DNA of 60,065 nt from Elusimicrobiales bacterium. GTDB taxonomy: Bacteria; Elusimicrobiota; Elusimicrobia; Elusimicrobiales; UBA9959. The notes under the pieces were generated by a model. The model did no database searches. It had not been told where the DNA came from and saw only the letters and a program-made list of their open reading frames with translations. Of this stretch, positions 55,061 to 60,065 are shown one piece after another (positions within the stretch are counted from its first letter, which is position 1; every line of letters starts with the position of its first letter). Position numbers and translations under genes: made by a program. The DNA lies in contig JANZZP010000017.1 of the NCBI GenBank assembly GCA_026419335.1, positions 1 through 60,065 on the forward strand. The letters run 5' to 3'.

Positions 55061-56956
55061 ATGAGGGTCAATGTTTTAAAAGCGTTGGCCCTCTTTTTTC
55101 CTCTTTTTAATCTATATTCGTTTTCCTATTCTAGCAAAGAAGAGTATGAAGTTTATTTATTAAAAAAAGCTGAGGAATTAAAACTTTGGGAAGATATATA
55201 TTGGCATAAACTTTTATACTATCGCAAAAGTTTTATAAAAGGTTATAAAAGTCAAAACATAAAAACTGATTTTTTTCTTTCAAAATACGGAAGATATTCT
55301 CCAAAATCGGAACTATTAAGACATGTAAATAGTTTTTTCTATGATGTAGATGATGATAAATCTCCAGAGTGTAAGTTTCCATTGAGATACAAATGGTTAA
55401 GAAAAAAATTAGAGGTAGACCCTTTAATTATTCCTGTAAAAGAATGTAAAGAATTTAAAGAATGGAAAAAGATATTAAATCCTAGTTCTGTATCTATTGT
55501 GTTTGCATCAGGATATCTTTCAAATCCTTCTACACTTTATGGGCATACTTTTTTGATATTGAGAAATCCTGAAAATTTTATTTCACCAATTTTAGATTAT
55601 ACTATAAATTATGCTGCTTCAACTGATGATAAAATTGGACTTAGTTATGCTTTTAAAGGTATTTTTGGATTTTATCCTGGTAAGTTTTCAACTCTTCCAT
55701 ATTATATGAAAATACAAGAATATCAAAATATGGAAAGTAGAGATTTATGGGAGTATCCACTTAATTTGACTAACGAAGAAATAGATATTCTTTTAATGCA
55801 TCTCTGGGAGCTTGGAAAGGCAGAATTTTCATATTATTTCTTTTCAAAAAATTGTTCTTGGCAGCTTTTACCACTTTTTGATATTATAAAAGATAGTACC
55901 GTTTCAAATTTATTTTCACTTTGGGCTATACCAACAGATACATTAAAAATTATTGTCTATAATTTTGGAGATGAGAGAAAATTTATATATAGACCGTCTC
56001 TTTATTCAAAACTTAAAGCTAAAATTGAAAATTTAAATCCACAAGAAGAATATGCTTCTTTAAAAATCATATCTGATATTAGAAATTACGAGATTTTTAA
56101 AAGCAGTTTTAATGAAGCTTCAAGATATAAAATGCTTGATACTATTGTTGACTATTTTTCTTTTTTACATTATACTGGAGAAATATCTCAGAAAGATATG
56201 GATATAAAAATGAATTCATTACTTTCTGAAATGAATCAGATTACTTATAAGAATCAGATTGATATATCTAATAATCAAAAATACCCTCCTCTTTTTGCAA
56301 GGAATACTATGCGTTTATCTATTGGGAATGAAAATAGAGGAGGATATTTTTCATATATTTTTGAGCTCCGTCCGGCACTTGGAGAATTACTTGATTTCAA
56401 TGATGGTTATAGTGAAAATTCTGTTCTTGAGATGGGAAGGGTTGACCTGCGCTATATAAACGAATTACAAAAGTTTTACGTAAAAAATTTCACTGCTGTA
56501 AATGTAATGAGTTTAATACCTATGGATAGATGGTTTAAGAAGACATCTTGGAGTATTAAATTTGGTTATGCTGAACATGATTTGAGTGATATTAATCATA
56601 TTAAAGGTAATTTTTATATTCAAACTTTAAAAGGATATTCTTTCCAAAACAAATCATTATTTAGTTCAATTTTTTACACATTAGGCGGTTTTTCATTTAA
56701 TTATATAACAAAAGGAGACAATAAGTTTAAACCATCTTTAGATTTTTTTTGTGGATTTACAGGTGGAAAAACGAAAATAAAATATGATTTAAATATTGAA
56801 TTAAAAGGTTATAAAAATGAACGAGGATTTTCACAGTTAAATCTTGGAGTTTCTTTCGGTATTAGCAAAAACATATCTACAGTTATTAAATATTCAAAAT
56901 CAAACGTAGATGAATCAACTTCTATGCTTCTTAATTTTTTTATTTTCCCTCTTTAA
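55061..56956 (+). CDS. DUF4105 family exported protein
   Basis: 631 residues from the ATG at 55061; an in-frame TTG at 55043 would overlap the DUF3015 gene and spoil the signal peptide (1-22). The DUF4105 core is at about 140-290: FASGYLSNPSTLYGHTFLI, LDYTINYAAS, ESRDLWEYPLNLT and SYYFFSKNCSWQLL with conserved His, Asn and Cys. The C-terminal part (400-631) is beta-rich and ends in Phe-Pro-Leu, compatible with an outer-membrane beta-barrel. Function unknown. Confidence 0.88.
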   Translation: MRVNVLKALALFFPLFNLYSFSYSSKEEYEVYLLKKAEELKLWEDIYWHKLLYYRKSFIKGYKSQNIKTDFFLSKYGRYSPKSELLRHVNSFFYDVDDDKSPECKFPLRYKWLRKKLEVDPLIIPVKECKEFKEWKKILNPSSVSIVFASGYLSNPSTLYGHTFLILRNPENFISPILDYTINYAASTDDKIGLSYAFKGIFGFYPGKFSTLPYYMKIQEYQNMESRDLWEYPLNLTNEEIDILLMHLWELGKAEFSYYFFSKNCSWQLLPLFDIIKDSTVSNLFSLWAIPTDTLKIIVYNFGDERKFIYRPSLYSKLKAKIENLNPQEEYASLKIISDIRNYEIFKSSFNEASRYKMLDTIVDYFSFLHYTGEISQKDMDIKMNSLLSEMNQITYKNQIDISNNQKYPPLFARNTMRLSIGNENRGGYFSYIFELRPALGELLDFNDGYSENSVLEMGRVDLRYINELQKFYVKNFTAVNVMSLIPMDRWFKKTSWSIKFGYAEHDLSDINHIKGNFYIQTLKGYSFQNKSLFSSIFYTLGGFSFNYITKGDNKFKPSLDFFCGFTGGKTKIKYDLNIELKGYKNERGFSQLNLGVSFGISKNISTVIKYSKSNVDESTSMLLNFFIFPL

Positions 56957-56963
56957 TTTTATT

Positions 56964-58121
56964 TTATATTAATTTTGTTTTTTTAATTTCATTTAATAAG
57001 TTAATCTCTCCGCATTTTTGAGCATTACATGTTTTGTAAGCATCTGTTTCATTACAAGGAAAACAATCTGTATTGCTTTTAATTATCATGCATTTTTCGC
57101 TTAAGGGGCCGAATCTCTTTATATTAACAAAACCTTTAAATATTATTGCTGATGGTAAGTTGAATAAGCTACAAATTTGTCCAACGAAACTATCTATTGT
57201 AACAACAAATTTTGAATTTTTTAACACATAAAATAAATCGCATAAAGAAGTTTTTCCTACTAAATTAATTACTTTTTCATAAATTAAAAGTTCTAAATCA
57301 TTAACTCTATCTTTCTTACTGCCAATCAATACTATATAATAAAACTCTTTATAGTAATATATAAATTCTTTCCATTTATCAAATGATATCATCTTTTTTT
57401 TATCTCTTGAAAATATGTTGCACACGATGTATTTCCCTTTCATGTCTTCAATTAATTTCTTTATATCTTCGGAATAATTTTTAATATATGATACATCTGG
57501 TAATCCGCAAAATGGATATTTTGGAATATCTATTTTCCATCTTAAAATATCTAAAAAATTTTCTATTTCGTGTTGGTCATTTTTCCATTTTATTTTTTTA
57601 TCAATTAAAAAACTAAAACCTATATTTGGGTATCCGGCAATAAATTTTGTCCCACCTAATTTTACTATTGGAACAGTATTTGGAAAAGAAGCTCTAAGTT
57701 CAAAAACTATATCAGGTTTTATTTTTCTAAGTTTATATATTACCGTAATTAATGAGAATATCTTTTTTAAGAAATTTTCACTATTAATGAAAAATGGTTT
57801 ATATTCTATTACTTCATCGATATATGGATTGCCATCTAATAATTGTTTAGCTTGACTATTACATAAAAAGTATATTTTTGATTTTGGAAATTTTTCTCTA
57901 ACTATTTCAATTATTCTTAAAGACAAAATCAAATCTCCCAGATGCCCTATATTTGAAATCAAAATACTTTCAAAAGAAGGTTTTTTATCTTTTTTATATA
58001 ATAAGCTTCCAATATTATCAATTAATGATATTACATTTATTAAAATTGGATTTCTAAAAAAGTATTTTTCTTTAGGTTTAAACAAATCTTTTATTACTTC
58101 AATACCCTTTTTATAAAACAT
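56964..58121 (-). CDS. Glycosyltransferase family 9 (heptosyltransferase-like)
   Basis: A 385-residue GT-B enzyme. The N-terminal SNIGHLGDLILSL, PDIVFELRASFPNT and the C-terminal VTIDSFVGQICSLFNLPSAI are family 9 hallmarks. A C-terminal Cys cluster (CFPCNETDAYKTCNAQKCGE, five Cys) also occurs in some members. It should add a heptose or other sugar to lipopolysaccharide or another surface glycan. TAAAAT lies 10 nt upstream of the ATG and no Shine-Dalgarno is seen. Confidence 0.87.
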   Translation of the reverse strand: MFYKKGIEVIKDLFKPKEKYFFRNPILINVISLIDNIGSLLYKKDKKPSFESILISNIGHLGDLILSLRIIEIVREKFPKSKIYFLCNSQAKQLLDGNPYIDEVIEYKPFFINSENFLKKIFSLITVIYKLRKIKPDIVFELRASFPNTVPIVKLGGTKFIAGYPNIGFSFLIDKKIKWKNDQHEIENFLDILRWKIDIPKYPFCGLPDVSYIKNYSEDIKKLIEDMKGKYIVCNIFSRDKKKMISFDKWKEFIYYYKEFYYIVLIGSKKDRVNDLELLIYEKVINLVGKTSLCDLFYVLKNSKFVVTIDSFVGQICSLFNLPSAIIFKGFVNIKRFGPLSEKCMIIKSNTDCFPCNETDAYKTCNAQKCGEINLLNEIKKTKLI

Positions 58122-58173
58122 CTTTTATTAAATTTTAATAAATTTGTGAATAAAATAGTCTGAAGTATAAACT

Positions 58174-58181
58174 GCTATAAT
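58174..58181 (+). promoter_or_regulatory. Extended -10 promoter element of the broken glycosyltransferase gene
   Basis: GCTATAAT, preceded by T at 58173, forms TGCTATAAT, an extended -10. The box ends 6 nt before the ATG at 58188, so transcription would begin at about the start codon. No -35 match is visible, which an extended -10 can tolerate. Confidence 0.5.
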
Positions 58182-58187
58182 ATTCTT

Positions 58188-59206
58188 ATGTATAAAGGTT
58201 ATAAGATAGTTTGTGTTACCCCTGCAGGGAGAAGACGTTATTTACGAATATTAGCCTCATATGTTTTGTTGGCGGATATTGTTGATAGATGGGATTTATG
58301 GCTAAACACAGAAAATGAAGAGGATATTAAGTTTATTGAGTAAAAAATTTGTTTCCTAATAAAATCAATCTTGTTCCTCATTCTGAAGGGAAAATTAATG
58401 GCTGTTTATCAATTGGTGATTTTTTTAGATATTGTGTAGAAGATGATACTATATATGTGAGACTAGATGATGATATTGTTTGGCTTGAAGATAATTTTTT
58501 TCAAAACTTTTTAGATGAAAGGATAAAAAGCAGAGAATATTTTTTAGTATTTTCATTAATTATAAATAATGCTATCTGTACTCATTTGTTGTATGTAAAT
58601 GATAAGATAAAGTATCATCAATATATTAAAGCTAATGCTTATGATGAAATAGCATGGAAGAATAATGAATTTGTATATACCCTCCATAAATGGTTTATTA
58701 AAAAAGTTAAAAATAGAGATTTGAGTGATATAAAACTTTCTTATTATCCAATAGCATTAAACCGATTTTCAATCAACTGCATATCATGGTTTGGTGAAGA
58801 TTTTAAAAAATTTGATGGAATTATAGTTGGTGATGAAGAAGAATATCTTACAGTAATAAAACCAGCTCAACTTGGAAAAGTAAATTTAATAGTAGGGAAT
58901 TGTATTGTTTCACATTTTGCTTTTTATACTCAACGTGAGTTTCTTGATAAAACTGACATCTTAAGTGAATACGAGTATATATTATTAAAAAATTCTAAAT
59001 TTAGTGATATTTTCGAGAAAGTTTGTGAATACAAAGATTTTGGAATAGATGAAAATGAGTTTAATTTATTAAACTTGAATAAAAATTTTAGTTTATTTAA
59101 AAAAATAAGAAGTATTATAGCTAATTTTAAAATCCCCTTGCCATCAATAAAGTTCATCAAAATTAAGGATTTATATTATTTATTTTTCAAAAAAAATTAC
59201 TTTTAA
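58188..59206 (+). pseudogene. Putative glycosyltransferase gene broken by a single frameshift
   Basis: The first 51 codons from ATG 58188 read MYKGYKIVCVTPAGRRRYLR and on to IKFIE, then TAA at 58341. The remaining protein (about 285 residues, ending at 59206) continues in another frame from about 58343. Inserting one base before TAAAAAATTT restores IEIKNLFPNKINLVP and one protein of about 339 residues. VYVRLDDDIVWL-like text (IYVRLDDDIVWL) suggests a GT-A fold with a metal-binding Asp cluster. The rest of the frame shows no damage, so the break is recent, phase-variable or a sequencing error. Confidence 0.75.
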
Positions 59207-59293
59207 TTTTTTTGCACTGATTTTAGTATAATTTTATTAGTGATTATGATAGGAATTTTATAAACGAAGCGTTAATATATTTTGGAGGGTTGT

Positions 59294-59539
59294 GTGAAGG
59301 TTAAGATTCAGATATTGGGGGCAGGATGTATTAAATGCAGCAAGTTATATGAGAATGCTGAGAGAGCTGCAAAGGAATTAGGTATAGATTATGAAATTGA
59401 AAAGATATCTGATTTTAAAAAAATCTCTCAAATGGGTGTAGTAATTACTCCTGCTTTAGCTATAAATGGTGAAGTTAAGATTAGTGGGAGAGTTCCAAGT
59501 ATTGAAGCGCTTAAAGAATTATTTAAAAGTTCAAGTTAA
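59294..59539 (+). CDS. Thioredoxin-like small redox protein (CxxC)
   Basis: 81 residues from the GTG at 59294, which has TTGGAGGG just upstream; an in-frame TTG at 59282 overlaps that Shine-Dalgarno. The fold is that of the glutaredoxin-like 'redox-active disulfide protein 2' family: QILGAGCIKCSKL with C12 and C15, then GVVITPALAINGEVKISGRV with the cis-Pro. Such genes often sit next to arsenic or permease genes; here arsM follows after 28 bp. Confidence 0.9.
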   Translation: MKVKIQILGAGCIKCSKLYENAERAAKELGIDYEIEKISDFKKISQMGVVITPALAINGEVKISGRVPSIEALKELFKSSS

Positions 59540-59567
59540 AAATATTTAAGGGAATTATAGAAAATTA

Positions 59568-60065
59568 ATGGACATTCGAAAAGATGTTAGAAAAACTTAT
59601 TCAAAAATTGCTAAAAAACAAACAACATGTTGTAATTCAGAAAGCTGTTGTGAAAATAAGAAAGATGTAGTTGTTAAAGAATCTGATCTTGGACTTTCAT
59701 GTGGGGAGCCTGTTATGTTTTCAAAAATTAAGGAAGGTATGACTGTTGTTGACTTAGGGTGTGGAGCTGGCAAGGATGTTTTTATAGCTGCTAAAATTGT
59801 TGGGGATAGTGGAAAAGTTATAGGCATAGACATGACAGATGATATGATAAAACTTGCCAGGAGAAATGCTAAGAAATTCAAAGATATAACAAATCTTGAT
59901 AATGTAATATTCAAAAAAGGATATATAGAAGATATTCCTTTAGAAAATAACATAGCAGATCTTGTAATTTCAAACTGTGTTATAAATTTATCTCCTCAAA
60001 AGGAGAAAGTTTTCAAAGAAATCTATAGAATTTTGAAAGATAAAGGTGAAATGGTAATTAGTGAC
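59568..60065 (+). CDS. arsM: Arsenite methyltransferase, N-terminal part (cut by window end)
   Basis: 166 residues are present, the 3' end lies outside. VDLGCGAGKD (61-70) is the SAM-binding motif I. C45 in LGLSCGEP and C137 in SNCVINLS match the conserved As(III)-binding Cys of ArsM, and an N-terminal CCxxxxCC (21-28) is also typical. It methylates arsenite with SAM. It follows a small CxxC protein that could serve as reductant. No clear Shine-Dalgarno at normal spacing (AAGGGA is about 14 nt upstream). Confidence 0.9.
   Translation, partial: MDIRKDVRKTYSKIAKKQTTCCNSESCCENKKDVVVKESDLGLSCGEPVMFSKIKEGMTVVDLGCGAGKDVFIAAKIVGDSGKVIGIDMTDDMIKLARRNAKKFKDITNLDNVIFKKGYIEDIPLENNIADLVISNCVINLSPQKEKVFKEIYRILKDKGEMVISD

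Noticed and set aside
59597..59953. 118-codon minus-strand frame over arsM
   Set aside because: The opposite strand encodes ArsM with SAM-binding and Cys motifs.
1..60065. tRNA, rRNA, CRISPR arrays, insertion sequences or prophage
   Set aside because: Gaps long enough for a tRNA were read and showed no T-loop or cloverleaf-like text; no regularly spaced repeats, transposase or integrase was seen. A covariance-model scan was not possible.

Overview
The window is a strongly A+T-rich stretch (roughly three quarters A+T by eye) of a densely coded bacterial chromosome using the standard code (TAA, TAG and TGA all end real genes). A Gram-negative envelope is indicated by a lipid A phosphoethanolamine transferase-like enzyme, two SurA/PpiC-type periplasmic folding factors, a family 9 (heptosyltransferase-like) glycosyltransferase and UDP-xylose synthesis. 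Phosphoketolase, ArsM and a CxxC thioredoxin-like protein suggest a fermentative, probably anaerobic life. Proteins are diverged from well-known relatives, which suggests a little-studied lineage; I cannot name the phylum. I see no rRNA, tRNA, CRISPR array, transposase, phage gene or convincing intrinsic terminator.

Layout. 1-8366 (+): end of an unknown gene, radC, phosphoketolase, EptA-like transferase, M20 peptidase, GYF_2-like membrane protein. 8369-12747 (mostly -): lone receiver, small basic protein, then PpiC lipoprotein, SurA-like chaperone and pdxA; a secreted unknown lies on the + strand. 12811-24337 (+): two diguanylate cyclases, a membrane protein with a weak PrcB-like tail, AddA, AddB and MutS. 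24338-28463: a gene-poor gap, an unknown Ser-rich membrane protein, an S41-like lipoprotein lacking its catalytic residues, and an opposing secreted papain-like protease. 28530-35980 (-): an operon with chorismate mutase and all seven enzymes from DAHP synthase to chorismate synthase, plus a HAD phosphatase and a nucleotidyltransferase. 36018-39918 (+): receiver, multipass membrane protein, UDP-glucose dehydrogenase and UDP-xylose synthase. 39911-41764: a zinc phospholipase C-like protein and a secreted RNase Sa-like ribonuclease. 41818-52891: triple receiver-GGDEF regulator and an opposing ACT protein, then a nine-kilobase + run (sugar phosphomutase, metK, ahcY, CheY-like, CheC-like, unknown, serS, TPR, EamA, MoaD/ThiS-like, YjbQ). 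52896-60065: an HTH regulator with two palindromic operator candidates, DUF2238, a decayed pseudogene, DUF3015-DUF4105, a GT9 enzyme, a frameshifted glycosyltransferase-like gene, thioredoxin-like protein and the start of arsM.

How it fits together. Metabolic themes are aromatic amino acid precursors, the SAM/SAH cycle (metK-ahcY, with ArsM as one SAM user) and cell-surface sugars. Regulation leans on c-di-GMP (three GGDEF proteins) and free-standing receivers. A protease, a phospholipase C-like protein and an RNase, all with export signals, suggest digestion of other cells or host material.

The most unusual features are in gene organisation. Many genes that open a transcription unit have no Shine-Dalgarno sequence but a TATAAT/TAAAAT-like box 6-10 nt before the ATG, as expected for leaderless mRNAs; in one case two such boxes face each other in a 37-bp divergent gap. 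All seven convergent gene pairs end within 7 bp of each other or overlap, leaving no room for terminators.
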